A stretch of DNA of 64,000 nt from an uncultured Phascolarctobacterium sp. (GCF_900753045.1 NZ_CAADXO010000030.1:14787-78786), one strand, 5' to 3'. Counted from the stretch's first letter, positions 17,273 to 24,870 are shown. Program-made: numbers and translations. The notes: generated from the sequence alone by a model not told the origin.

Positions 17273-17683
17273 ATGCTGAACCAGGTTTCTTTATTCACCG
17301 AAAACAATGAGGGTGGTTTGTTCAAAATCACTACCATTCTTGCTAAAGCCAACATCAATATTTACACCATGCTGGCCAACGACAGCGCAGAATTCGGCAT
17401 TGTGCGCCTGATTGTGGACAAGGCAGAAACTGCTATCGAAGTACTGAAGGCAGAAGGCTACCAATGCCGTCAGGACAAGGTTATTGCTGTAGAGATGAAC
17501 GATACTCCGGGTTACCTGGACGGAATTCTTTCCGCTATCCACGGTGCCAACATCGATATTTCTTATCTGTACATTTCCTTTAACCGTGACAATGTTAAGC
17601 CGGTAGTAGTTTTCAAAACCAACGAGCCAGAAACTGCCACCTTCCTCATCGGTCGTGGCTACAAGCTGCTGGAAACATTTTAA
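17273..17683 (+). CDS. Double ACT-domain protein
   Basis: A 136-residue protein made only of two ACT domains, residues 3-70 and 71-136. ACT domains bind amino acids or related small ligands. The first contains LFTENNEGGLFKITTILAKANINI and the second NDTPGYLDGILSAIHGANIDI, both with the ligand-contacting Gly/Asn turn. Stand-alone proteins of this kind are often annotated as amino-acid-binding regulators. It is monocistronic, with its own promoter and terminator, and converges with aroF. A role in sensing aromatic or branched-chain amino acids is possible but not shown. Confidence 0.85.
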   Translation: MLNQVSLFTENNEGGLFKITTILAKANINIYTMLANDSAEFGIVRLIVDKAETAIEVLKAEGYQCRQDKVIAVEMNDTPGYLDGILSAIHGANIDISYLYISFNRDNVKPVVVFKTNEPETATFLIGRGYKLLETF

Positions 17684-17702
17684 AAGCTGAGAAAATTTAG
17701 AG

Positions 17703-17724
17703 ACCGCCTGCTGAAGCAGGCGGT
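17703..17724 (+). terminator. Terminator of the ACT gene
   Basis: Perfect nine-base arms ACCGCCTGC and GCAGGCGGT with loop TGAA, followed by seven T residues. Confidence 0.9.
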
Positions 17725-17743
17725 TTTTTTGCATGCAAAAAAA

Positions 17744-17767
17744 CTGCTGCAGCCTTCGCTGCAGCAG
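17744..17767 (-). terminator. Terminator of aroF
   Basis: Perfect ten-base arms CTGCTGCAGC and GCTGCAGCAG with a four-base loop. Seven T residues follow on the minus strand. Confidence 0.9.
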
Positions 17768-17782
17768 CTCATAATTATCAGT

Positions 17783-18817
17783 TTACAGTTCTTCAGCCAG
17801 GTCAAGCAGCAATCTTTCCGTTTTTTCCCAGCCCAGGCAGGGGTCGGTAATAGATTTGCCGTAGACACCGTCATGTACGCCCTGAGCACCGTCCTCGATA
17901 TAGCTTTCAATCATCAGGCCCTTGACGATTCTGTTGATATCGGCATTCAGCTTGCGGGAATGCACAATATCCTTGGCAATGCGGATTTGCTCCAGATATT
18001 TTTTGCCGGAATTGGCGTGGTTGGTATCCACGATAATTGCCGGGTTCTGCAGCTGACGTTCTGCGTACATATCAATAACGATCTTCAGCACCTCATAATG
18101 GTAGTTGGGGAAACTGTTGCCGATAGGATCAACATAACCGCGCAGAATAGAATGCGCCAGCGGATTGCCCTTGGTGCGTACCTCCCAGCCACGGAACAGG
18201 AATTCCTGCTCATGCTGCGCTGCCGCCACACTGTTGAGCATAACGGACAAATCGCCGCTGGTAGGATTCTTCATGCCAACGGGAATGCCAACGCCGCTGG
18301 CAATCATGCGGTGGAGCTGATCCTCGCTGGAGCGCGCGCCAACTGCGGCGTAGCTCAGCAAATCGGACAGATAGCGGAAAACCTCAGGATAGAGAATTTC
18401 CTCTGCACCGGTCAGACCTGTTTCTTCCACCACGCGCACGTTCATTTTACGGATCGCGATAATACCGCCCAGCATATCCTCTTCACCTTCGGGAGAAGGC
18501 TGGTGCAGCATGCCCTTGTAGCCTACGCCGATAGTACGCGGCTTGTTGGTGTACAGACGCGGTACGATAAAAATTTTATCCTGTACCTTTTCCTGCAGCT
18601 TGGCCAGACGATAAACATAGTCCAGCACAGCGTCCTCGTTATCGCTGGAGCAAGGACCGATAACCAGCAAAAAGCGGTCATCCTTGCCTGTAAAAATATT
18701 CTTTATAGCCTCGTCACGCTGCAGCTTCAGCAGCTTAGAAGCCTTACTTACCGGATAATCCTCCATTAAGGCCTGCGGTGAAGGCAGCACCTTGATAAAT
18801 TCCATCTGCATGCTCAT
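17783..18817 (-). CDS. aroF: 3-deoxy-7-phosphoheptulonate synthase, type I
   Basis: First step of aromatic amino acid synthesis, condensing phosphoenolpyruvate with erythrose 4-phosphate. It is of the E. coli AroF/G/H class: LLVIGPCSSDNEDAVLDY, FIVPRLYTNKPRTIGVGYKG, GARSSEDQLHR, PVGMKNPTSGD and VDTNHANSGK are all present. ATG at 18817 (nine bases from GGGAG) is preferred over the TTG two codons earlier, giving 344 residues. It has its own promoter inside the end of the upstream intergenic region and a strong terminator. Feedback specificity cannot be read from sequence alone, so the symbol denotes the class. Confidence 0.93.
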   Translation of the reverse strand: MSMQMEFIKVLPSPQALMEDYPVSKASKLLKLQRDEAIKNIFTGKDDRFLLVIGPCSSDNEDAVLDYVYRLAKLQEKVQDKIFIVPRLYTNKPRTIGVGYKGMLHQPSPEGEEDMLGGIIAIRKMNVRVVEETGLTGAEEILYPEVFRYLSDLLSYAAVGARSSEDQLHRMIASGVGIPVGMKNPTSGDLSVMLNSVAAAQHEQEFLFRGWEVRTKGNPLAHSILRGYVDPIGNSFPNYHYEVLKIVIDMYAERQLQNPAIIVDTNHANSGKKYLEQIRIAKDIVHSRKLNADINRIVKGLMIESYIEDGAQGVHDGVYGKSITDPCLGWEKTERLLLDLAEEL

Positions 18818-18903
18818 AAACAATTACTCCCATTAATCAATTTGCTGACACCGGCAGATTTTTTGCAACATTCTACCGGTATTAGCAGTGTTAAATCTTC
18901 TAT

Positions 18904-18932
18904 ATTGTAACACAAACTCTGTTTTTATACAA
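18904..18932 (-). promoter_or_regulatory. Promoter of aroF
   Basis: Minus strand TTGTAT (18927-18932) and TACAAT (18904-18909) are spaced by 17 bases. The leader that follows contains a partial inverted repeat (ACCGGCAG / CTACCGGT) at about 18850-18880, which could be an operator. Confidence 0.65.
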
Positions 18933-18944
18933 TCATTTACCATG

Positions 18945-21221
18945 TTAAATTACACTTACAGGGTCAACATTAAAGTAAAGATTAGGCTTTTCCTTGAATT
19001 CACTGTTCAGCAATGCTTCCTTTGTTTCCTTCAAATCCCGCGCCTTCAACAGCACATTGAAACGGTACAGATCATAGGCTTTCGCCACCAACGAGGGGAA
19101 CGGTCCTGCAATCAGCAAATCCTCCAGCTTACCCTGCAGCTTCAAGCTCTGCAGATAAAAAACAACCTGCTGCGCCAGTGCCAGGCCTGCACCCTCATCC
19201 TTATCCACCACCTGCAGCTTGAGCATTTGGGCAAACGGCGGATAAAAATAGTTCTTGCGCTCCTGCAGCTCACGCTTGGCAAAGGTGTCGTAATCCTGCG
19301 TCACCGCCAGCTGCAGAATCGGGTTATCCGGATCATAGGTCTGGAAGATTACATGTCCCGGCCTGTCACCGCGCCCCGCGCGCCCCGCTGCCTGCGTCAG
19401 CAGCGAAAAGGCTCGCTCCGACGCTCTGTAATCCGGCAGATGCAGCGTACTGTCTGCCGCCAGCACTCCCACCAGCGTTACATTGGGAATATCGTGTCCC
19501 TTCGCTACCATCTGCGTACCTATCAAAACATTGGCCGCACCGTCGGCAAAGCGCCGCAGGATATCGGCATGCGCAAACTTCGCCACAGTCGAATCCTGGT
19601 CCATGCGCAACACACGCACCTCCGGCAGCTGCTGCAGCTGTTCCTCGGCCTTCTGCGTACCGCTGCCGAAATATTTGATGCGGCGGCTATGACAGTTTGG
19701 GCACTCCTGCGGCAGCGGCATCGTGTTACCACAGTAATGGCAGCGCAAATCCTCGTTCTTCTTATGGTAAACCATTGCTACTGCGCAATGCGGACAGGTA
19801 ATCGTCTGGCCGCAGTCACGGCACATCACAAAGGTAGAATAGCCACGGCGGTTCAGGAGGACAATTGCCTGCTCTCCCGCCGCCGCCGTCATCACCAGCG
19901 CCTGCTGCAGCGCGCGCGACAGCACGCTGAAATTGCGCGCCTCCAGCTCCTTACGCATATCCACGATTTCAACCTTAGGCAAAGCTGCGCCGTTCGGACG
20001 TGACGTAAGATGCAAATGTGTACATTCGCCCTGCAGTGCCTTATAATACGTGCATAAATCCGGCGTAGCACTGCCAAGCACCAAAGCTGCGCCGGTCAGG
20101 CGGCAGCGGGTGCGAGCAACATCACGTGCATTATAATGCGGACGGTGGTCCTCCTCCTTATAGCTTCCTTCGTGCTCCTCGTCTACAATCACTAATCCCA
20201 GCTTTTCAAACGGAGCGAACACGGCACTGCGCACGCCAATCAGCACCCTTGCCTTACCGGTGCGCATGCGGTACCACACGTCGCCTCTTTCGTTTTGTGA
20301 AAGCTTACTGTGCGCCACAGCAATTTCACTGCCGAACCAAGCCTGAAAGCGCTTCACCAACTGCGCTGTGAGTGCAATTTCCGGCACCAGCATCAGCACC
20401 TGCCAGCCTGCATCCACAGCATGCGCCGCCGCACGCAGGTAAACCTCCGTCTTGCCGCTTCCTGTGATGCCCTGCAGCAAGAACGACTGCGCACGCTGCG
20501 CATCTATCGCCTGATTAATCTTTACTGCGGCATCCTGTTGCTCCGCCGTCAGCTGCAGGCTTTCGCCACGCTCCTGCACCGTGTTGTAGCTGTTACGCAG
20601 CACACGCTTCTGCACTGCGTCCGCCAAACCGTTTTGCGCTAATGCGCGCGCCACAGCGGAGCTCACACCCTGCTGCGCCAGTTCGCTCACGCTCAGCGCC
20701 CCTGCAGCCTGCGCCAGTACGCCCAGTGCCGCATGCTGCCCTTTGGCGCGTTTGGCAAGCGTTCCTTCGGCCAGCGCCTGCCTTCCTGCAGCATTGATGC
20801 GATAAGCCAGCACTGTTTTTTCCTGCAAGCGCTCATTATAAACATAATAAAGCAAGCGCCCCTGCGCATCACGAACGGCACGCCGCTTAATGCTCGATTT
20901 TCCCGGCACGAAAAGGCGCATCGCCTCTGCCAGCGAACACATATAATAATCTGCCATCCATTTGGCAGTAGCCAGCATTTCCTCATCAAACCAGGGCGTA
21001 TCGCCCAAGGCTGCCTCCACCGGCTTCAGCTTACTTCTCAGCACTTCATCACTAGGCAGCGGCACACGCTCTACCACAAAGCCTTCCACCTTCTGGCCGC
21101 TGAAAGGAACAACTACACGCCAGCCGCTGTCTATAAACTGCAGTGCTTCCGGCACACTGTAGGTAAACTGACGGAATAAATTTTTTACCGGTAAATTTAT
21201 TGCAACATTAACAGCAAACAT
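18945..21221 (-). CDS. priA: Primosomal protein N' (PriA helicase)
   Basis: Restarts collapsed replication forks. The N-terminal DNA-binding domain (1-180) precedes a superfamily 2 helicase core with Walker A GITGSGKTEVYL and box II DEEHEGSYKEEDHRPHYNARD. Two zinc-binding sites follow (CRDCGQTITCPHC and CHYCGNTMPLPQECPNC). Motif VI reads QAAGRAGRGDRPG. ATG at 21221 follows GGAGG by five bases; the upstream TTG start at 21236 would destroy that site. This gives 758 residues, normal for PriA. Confidence 0.96.
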   Translation of the reverse strand: MFAVNVAINLPVKNLFRQFTYSVPEALQFIDSGWRVVVPFSGQKVEGFVVERVPLPSDEVLRSKLKPVEAALGDTPWFDEEMLATAKWMADYYMCSLAEAMRLFVPGKSSIKRRAVRDAQGRLLYYVYNERLQEKTVLAYRINAAGRQALAEGTLAKRAKGQHAALGVLAQAAGALSVSELAQQGVSSAVARALAQNGLADAVQKRVLRNSYNTVQERGESLQLTAEQQDAAVKINQAIDAQRAQSFLLQGITGSGKTEVYLRAAAHAVDAGWQVLMLVPEIALTAQLVKRFQAWFGSEIAVAHSKLSQNERGDVWYRMRTGKARVLIGVRSAVFAPFEKLGLVIVDEEHEGSYKEEDHRPHYNARDVARTRCRLTGAALVLGSATPDLCTYYKALQGECTHLHLTSRPNGAALPKVEIVDMRKELEARNFSVLSRALQQALVMTAAAGEQAIVLLNRRGYSTFVMCRDCGQTITCPHCAVAMVYHKKNEDLRCHYCGNTMPLPQECPNCHSRRIKYFGSGTQKAEEQLQQLPEVRVLRMDQDSTVAKFAHADILRRFADGAANVLIGTQMVAKGHDIPNVTLVGVLAADSTLHLPDYRASERAFSLLTQAAGRAGRGDRPGHVIFQTYDPDNPILQLAVTQDYDTFAKRELQERKNYFYPPFAQMLKLQVVDKDEGAGLALAQQVVFYLQSLKLQGKLEDLLIAGPFPSLVAKAYDLYRFNVLLKARDLKETKEALLNSEFKEKPNLYFNVDPVSVI

Positions 21222-21298
21222 GGCAACCTCCTGCAAACATACTTGTAGTTTATTATAGCATAAATTAGGGAGAATGCGGAGAGCGTTTATATAAAAAA

Positions 21299-21327
21299 GC
21301 GTTCTACCGTGCTTTAGGTAGAACGCC
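21299..21327 (-). terminator. Terminator of the Rpn-family gene
   Basis: Stem GGCGTTCTACC / GGTAGAACGC followed on the minus strand by TTTTTTATA. A very similar hairpin lies at 22434-22462 after the stump of a second Rpn gene. Confidence 0.85.
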
Positions 21328-21350
21328 TTTTATGCTATGCTGTTATACTT

Positions 21351-22247
21351 TTACGCTGTCAGCTTGGAGGCCAGCTCACGTACTTCTGCTTCTGAAAGCT
21401 TTGAAAGACGTACAGTTCTTTCGATGCTTTCCCCTTCACTCAAAAGGTCTTCAGCTAATTCAATGTTACGTGCCTGTGCTTTTTCACTAGCTTCTTTCGC
21501 TACTGCTTCTGCCTTTCTTGCAGCATATTCTTCAATCACGTCAGTCATTTTTTCTTCAACTGCCTTTGCTGCTGCTTCGGCTTTTCTTGCAGCATATTCT
21601 TCAATTACGTCAGTCATTTTTTCTTCGCCCTCCTTGCTGTATTTCAAAAACTCCATGCGCTCGGCAAATTCTTGGTAATGCAGATTCTTTGGCTCTGTGC
21701 AATATAAATCCTGCATCAGTTTACCTAACGCTGTATCATCTCGACGCTGGCTGTTGACATAGATAATGCGCGAACCGTCTTCAAAACATTTCGCATTTTC
21801 ATCGATTCTGCGCCTGATATTATACAGTGGCAGATTATCGTGCAAAACATCATTTTCGGTGATAAATATTACATAGGTATCCGGCAGTTCTTCGTAGAGC
21901 TTACCAGGTTGCAGGAAGTGTGTATCAAGGATACTGCTGTAAAATCTGGCACGTCTTGCCGGAGCGCCTTCATCGCTTCTTTGTACCTCTACGTTAAAAT
22001 AGCGTCCTTTGCTATCCTGCGCCAAGATATCCAACTGCGAAGAATGTCCGTAGATATTTTGAATAAAGCTCTGTATTCTGACATTCCTCACCTTAATTTT
22101 ATCATCTCCCAGGATTACGCGCAAGAAAACCTGCGCTGCTTCTTTGTTGTCATCAAGCATAAAATTCATAAACCTGTTATTCATCATGCAAAGACTGCGG
22201 ATGACCTGCTTGATTTCACTTTCTTGACTTGCTTCATTTGTCTGCAT
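21351..22247 (-). CDS. Rpn family recombination-promoting nuclease / PD-(D/E)XK transposase-like protein
   Basis: Rpn proteins carry a PD-(D/E)XK nuclease fold and in E. coli promote recA-independent recombination. The catalytic pattern is SQLDILAQDSKGRYFNVEVQR: an aspartate followed by an ExQ motif. The N-terminal region DNRF or NRFMNFMLDD and the FYSSILD segment are typical. Residues about 208-250 contain a tandem duplication of EEKMTDVIEEYAARKAEA. ATG at 22247 follows GGAAGGGAG at eight bases; the upstream extension lacks such a site, so the protein has 298 residues. A strong promoter and a hairpin in the leader precede it. These genes spread within genomes and form fast-evolving families. 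Confidence 0.85.
   Translation of the reverse strand: MQTNEASQESEIKQVIRSLCMMNNRFMNFMLDDNKEAAQVFLRVILGDDKIKVRNVRIQSFIQNIYGHSSQLDILAQDSKGRYFNVEVQRSDEGAPARRARFYSSILDTHFLQPGKLYEELPDTYVIFITENDVLHDNLPLYNIRRRIDENAKCFEDGSRIIYVNSQRRDDTALGKLMQDLYCTEPKNLHYQEFAERMEFLKYSKEGEEKMTDVIEEYAARKAEAAAKAVEEKMTDVIEEYAARKAEAVAKEASEKAQARNIELAEDLLSEGESIERTVRLSKLSEAEVRELASKLTA
21502..21626 (-). repeat. 69-bp tandem duplication inside the Rpn gene
   Basis: The string CAGTCATTTTTTCTTC occurs at 21542 and 21611, 69 bases apart, and the surrounding bases align closely. It encodes two copies of a 23-residue helical segment, in frame. The copies differ at only a few positions, implying a recent duplication. Confidence 0.8.
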
Positions 22248-22272
22248 AACTTCAACTCCCTTCCTAACAAAA

Positions 22273-22309
22273 AACGCCCTATGTACCACTCAATAATACA
22301 TAAGGCGTT
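22273..22309 (-). terminator. Terminator-like hairpin in the Rpn leader
   Basis: Arms AACGCCCTATGTA and TACATAAGGCGTT pair with one mismatch. On the minus strand GGGCGTTTTTTG follows. It lies after the promoter at 22366-22394 and before the start codon at 22247, so it could attenuate the gene. Confidence 0.7.
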
Positions 22310-22365
22310 CTCAATGACGCTGCGACGACCGTACTCTAGGCAGGCGTGCAAAATCTTATGGGTTT

Positions 22366-22394
22366 ATATTATCAGATAATTGCGATAATGTCAA
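22366..22394 (-). promoter_or_regulatory. Strong promoter of the Rpn gene
   Basis: A perfect TTGACA (22389-22394) and TAATAT (22366-22371) on the minus strand with a 17-base spacer. Confidence 0.75.
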
Positions 22395-22433
22395 GAATAG
22401 TGTGAAGATTCTCTAATCTTCTTTAAAGAATAA

Positions 22434-22462
22434 GACGTTCTACCGCAATCATGTAGAACGCC
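22434..22462 (-). terminator. Terminator hairpin of the lost Rpn paralogue
   Basis: Stem GACGTTCTAC / GTAGAACGCC, nearly identical in sequence and position to the terminator of the intact Rpn gene. Confidence 0.7.
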
Positions 22463-22488
22463 TTTTGTAGTTTTATGCTGTTTTACTG

Positions 22489-22522
22489 TTATGCTGCCAG
22501 TTTGGAGGCAAGCTCGCATATC
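22489..22522 (-). pseudogene. 3' stump of a second Rpn-family gene
   Basis: The minus strand reads ICELASKLAA followed by TAA, against VRELASKLTA and stop in the intact Rpn gene. Similarity continues through the 3' untranslated region and terminator. Nothing upstream is recognisable as the rest of the gene, so only about 11 codons survive. The stump lies immediately upstream of the intact copy's promoter, as expected for a degraded tandem duplicate. Confidence 0.7.
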
Positions 22523-22904
22523 TATCTTCTACCGAACTTTTATCTTTCATAACCGTTAAGGTTAGCCCTCACTCTTTATGTTTACTTCTTTCGTCCCCGA
22601 AAGAAGTAACAAGAAAGGGGCGCGCTTTGCCAAAGCGCGAGAAACAATCGCTTTTTTGCTCGCACAAAAAAGCTTAGCAAAAAATGCTTTACCATATTCT
22701 CTTTGGTTCGTAATAAGCTAAAGTCTACTAAAACACATTAATGATTGTGTAAGCATTTTTTGAGGCTTAGACTAACGCAAAGTTTAATCACTGAAAAGAA
22801 ACTTAAACAAACTACAAAGCACTTCATGGGTTACGAAGAACCTTTGCAGGAATTCGAACAAGCGTCAGTAACAGCAAAACAGCCCTATTAAAAATAGAGC
22901 AAAC
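22523..22904. other. Gene-free stretch with palindromes
   Basis: No supported open reading frame. It contains the three-hairpin cluster at 22582-22673. The remainder, about 22680-22900, is AT-rich with no clear feature. Confidence 0.5.
22582..22673. repeat. Cluster of three adjacent perfect palindromes
   Basis: Palindrome 1 has 12-base arms TTACTTCTTTCG / CGAAAGAAGTAA (22582-22609). Palindrome 2 has nine-base arms CGCGCTTTG / CAAAGCGCG (22621-22639). Palindrome 3 has nine-base arms GCTTTTTTG / CAAAAAAGC (22650-22673). They resemble a dispersed palindromic repeat rather than a terminator, and their origin is unknown. Confidence 0.65.
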
Positions 22905-22940
22905 TCACTGTTTCAGCGCTTCGTCAATACCAGATGCGAG
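22905..22940 (-). repeat. Repeated gene-tail sequence, copy 1
   Basis: In a frame different from the 78-residue gene that it overlaps, this encodes LASGIDEALKQ and a stop. Its DNA core (TTTCAGCGCTTCGTC on the plus strand at 22911) matches copies at 23969 and 24778 in 13 of 15 bases or so. Confidence 0.4.
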
Positions 22941-23160
22941 TTTTAGTATCCGGGTAATTATTGTTTCTAAACATTTCATAAAGCATACTAACCCCGTGAC
23001 CGCGATACATTGAACCAAAATTTTCCTTTAGCTCATCTAACAGTTTAATCTCTCCGGTTTTTTTATTAACAGAAAAATAATAGGCTATTTTACTGCCACT
23101 TGGGTATGCATGATAATATACAATATCATCAGTTTCTTTTTCTTTCTGCATTTTCAACAT
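22924..23160 (-). CDS. Small protein of unknown function (78 aa)
   Basis: I do not recognise this family. It is predicted soluble, with a beta-rich start (YYHAYPSGSKIAYYFSV) and a helical end closing with TRIWY. The start ATG lies four bases beyond the stop of the 254-residue gene, so the pair is probably co-translated. It is AT-rich compared with the housekeeping genes. Adjacent small genes and a decayed gene suggest an immunity-type or accessory cassette. That is inference from context only. Confidence 0.55.
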   Translation of the reverse strand: MLKMQKEKETDDIVYYHAYPSGSKIAYYFSVNKKTGEIKLLDELKENFGSMYRGHGVSMLYEMFRNNNYPDTKTRIWY

Positions 23161-23166
23161 TTTGAT

Positions 23167-23931
23167 TCACTGTCCTTTATTTCTTCTGAGCAATATATCA
23201 TTGATTTTTTCATCTGAATCAGTATTATAAAAAACATGCATAACTGCTTCAAATGGATTTTCATGATGATATAATTCCAGATACTTGTCACTATATCCTT
23301 TTGCTTTTATCTTTCCATGAAAGCCGCCTATTCTGTAGAAAAAATTTTTAGTTTCTTTTTGTTTATATGTACACTCTGCAAACTCTAACTTCAGCGCCTT
23401 CAATACATCTTCCCGCCCAAAATATACTTCCGACTTGAAATCATATCTTAGAACACACGAACAGCTAAGATTGTCTGCCAAAAATCTTAAACGCAGCTCA
23501 TCAGACCATACAGTAAATACATTTCCGAGATAATGAAAAAGTCTTGTATCTCCAACCCATTCAAGTATTTTATTTACCTCAGAATAGTACTGCTCTCGAT
23601 CAAAAACAAATATCTGATTAAACTCAATTGGTTTAGAATCATGAACGAAATCATGCCAAATAACAAAACGTTCCGTTTCATCAATATGAACCTCAGTATC
23701 TCCACAGCCAACACAGCCACAACCACATACAAATATATTGACCGGTTCATCCTCCAAAAAGAAACTTCTCATAAGACTTGTATATAATTCCGACGGCCAC
23801 AATGGTAATCCACATGAAATCTTTTTACGCAGATTATCTCCATCAATATAGATTTCAACTACATCCGTAGGTTCTTTATCACACCCAAAGGTTTCTGTTG
23901 ACAGCTTAAAACTAATTTTATTTACCTTCAC
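23167..23931 (-). CDS. Protein of unknown function with Cys-rich CGCGCVGCG motif (254 aa)
   Basis: The start is a GTG at 23931, with GAGGTG seven bases upstream. The most striking segment is VNIFVCGCGCVGCGDTEVHID (about residues 62-82), soon followed by FVIWHDF. This pattern (CxCGxxGCG then a Trp-Asp-Phe-like segment) recalls a family of uncharacterised proteins, from memory only. The C-terminal part contains FEAVMHVFYNT. No signal peptide or membrane segment is seen. Base composition is AT-rich and unlike the neighbours. It could be an orphan immunity protein of a polymorphic toxin system, but there is no toxin gene in the window. Confidence 0.6.
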   Translation of the reverse strand: MKVNKISFKLSTETFGCDKEPTDVVEIYIDGDNLRKKISCGLPLWPSELYTSLMRSFFLEDEPVNIFVCGCGCVGCGDTEVHIDETERFVIWHDFVHDSKPIEFNQIFVFDREQYYSEVNKILEWVGDTRLFHYLGNVFTVWSDELRLRFLADNLSCSCVLRYDFKSEVYFGREDVLKALKLEFAECTYKQKETKNFFYRIGGFHGKIKAKGYSDKYLELYHHENPFEAVMHVFYNTDSDEKINDILLRRNKGQ

Positions 23932-23953
23932 GAAATATCACCTCGGACATAGT

Positions 23954-24001
23954 TTAGCAATACCATACTTTCAGCACTTCGCCATATTTCATCATCTCGC
24001 A
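23954..24001 (-). repeat. Repeated gene-tail sequence, copy 2
   Basis: The minus strand encodes CEMMKYGEVLKVWYC and stop, in frame with the TAG that ends the decayed gene upstream. It aligns with copy 3 (CERERSMIGDGEPLKLWCC and stop) at C, E, M, G, E, L, K, W and C. The shared DNA core is at 23969-23983. Confidence 0.5.
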
Positions 24002-24007
24002 CTTAAA

Positions 24008-24503
24008 CTAGCTATTATTTTTTGCTTTCTCTTCCAGTTCAAGCATGTACTTATCATCTCCAAAGAATAGTGATTTGTGCTATAGCTTTTTCCATCAGCA
24101 TCAGTTATCCGATATTTTCGAATAACTGAACCTTCCTGTAATTCACTATCCTCGAATATCTTAAATGTTTATCAATACCAAGCCCGCGCTCCTTTTTCCG
24201 GAACAATTCCTTCACGCAATTTATCCCAAATCGCTTTAACTGCATGATCTCCAAAAAATACACTATGCTCCGGTTCTGTCGCAAGCTCCAGAGAATCCGT
24301 TCCGCCTTCTTCACGTATATCCCTATTTACGGATTCAGCAAATATGATAATCTAATCTGCTATATTCAGTATAGACCTTTATTCTTAAACAATCACGGAA
24401 AATCTTTTGCGCACTTATTCAACATGCCAAAATCTTCGCTACTACAGTAATTCATATCGACCTTTATCTCTTCCAATATTCTTTTCACTTCGCTAAAAGC
24501 CAT
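24008..24503 (-). pseudogene. Decayed gene with multiple frameshifts
   Basis: An ATG at 24503 follows a GGAG-containing leader and opens MAFSEVKRILEEIKVDMNY, then meets a stop after 36 codons. In other frames the coding pattern resumes: DIREEGGTDSLELATEPEH with FFGDHAVKAIWDKLREG; then KIFEDSELQEGSVIRKYR with DADGKSYST; and finally SLFFGDDKYMLELEEKAK ending at TAG (24008-24010). The pieces are collinear and need at least three frameshifts or deletions. I cannot name the family. No single open frame here deserves annotation as an intact gene. Confidence 0.65.
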
Positions 24504-24618
24504 TTTTTCATCATCTCCAAAATATACTAGCAATTCAGTGTTGCTTTTTCATTGAATAACTGTATTAAATTCATTATAAAGCATAAAAGCGACAATAATT
24601 GTCTATCTTAACAAAAAG

Positions 24619-24652
24619 GCGCCCAGACAGCAAATAATTGTTGTCTGAGCGC
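24619..24652. terminator. Bidirectional terminator
   Basis: Stem GCGCCCAGACA with TGTCTGAGCGC (one mismatch), with AT-rich flanks giving T-runs on both strands. It probably ends the rlmD transcript on the minus strand. Confidence 0.75.
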
Positions 24653-24762
24653 TTTGTTTTTTGCTATTAAATTGTGGCCATCTAAAATTTTCGGCCACAC
24701 GAGGGCCACAAATTACAGTTTTTCACCCTTCTGAAACCCTTAAAATGCCGTATTCATGCGGT

Positions 24763-24822
24763 TTAACAACACCACAGTTTCAGCGGTTCGCCGTCCCCAA
24801 TCATGCTTCGCTCCCGCTCGCA
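24763..24822 (-). repeat. Repeated gene-tail sequence, copy 3
   Basis: The minus strand encodes CERERSMIGDGEPLKLWCC followed by TAA without an upstream open frame. It resembles copy 2 at 23954-24001. The DNA core TTTCAGCGGTTCGCC lies at 24778-24792. It appears to be the stranded 3' end of a lost gene. Confidence 0.5.
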
Positions 24823-24870
24823 TTCTAGGACGGCTATCACATGGCACGCACCAGCTGTTTACCGCGTCTC

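Larger units (their letters stand above)
24504..24870. other. 367-base gene-free stretch downstream of rlmD
   Basis: It holds a bidirectional hairpin (24619-24652), a smaller GTGGCC/GGCCAC inverted repeat near 24675-24700, and the third copy of the gene-tail repeat (24763-24822). No intact gene is supported. Confidence 0.55.

Noticed and set aside
24105..24314. A 69-codon minus-strand frame as an intact gene
   Set aside because: It runs across the decayed gene in a frame different from its recognisable segments, so it is a product of the frameshifts.
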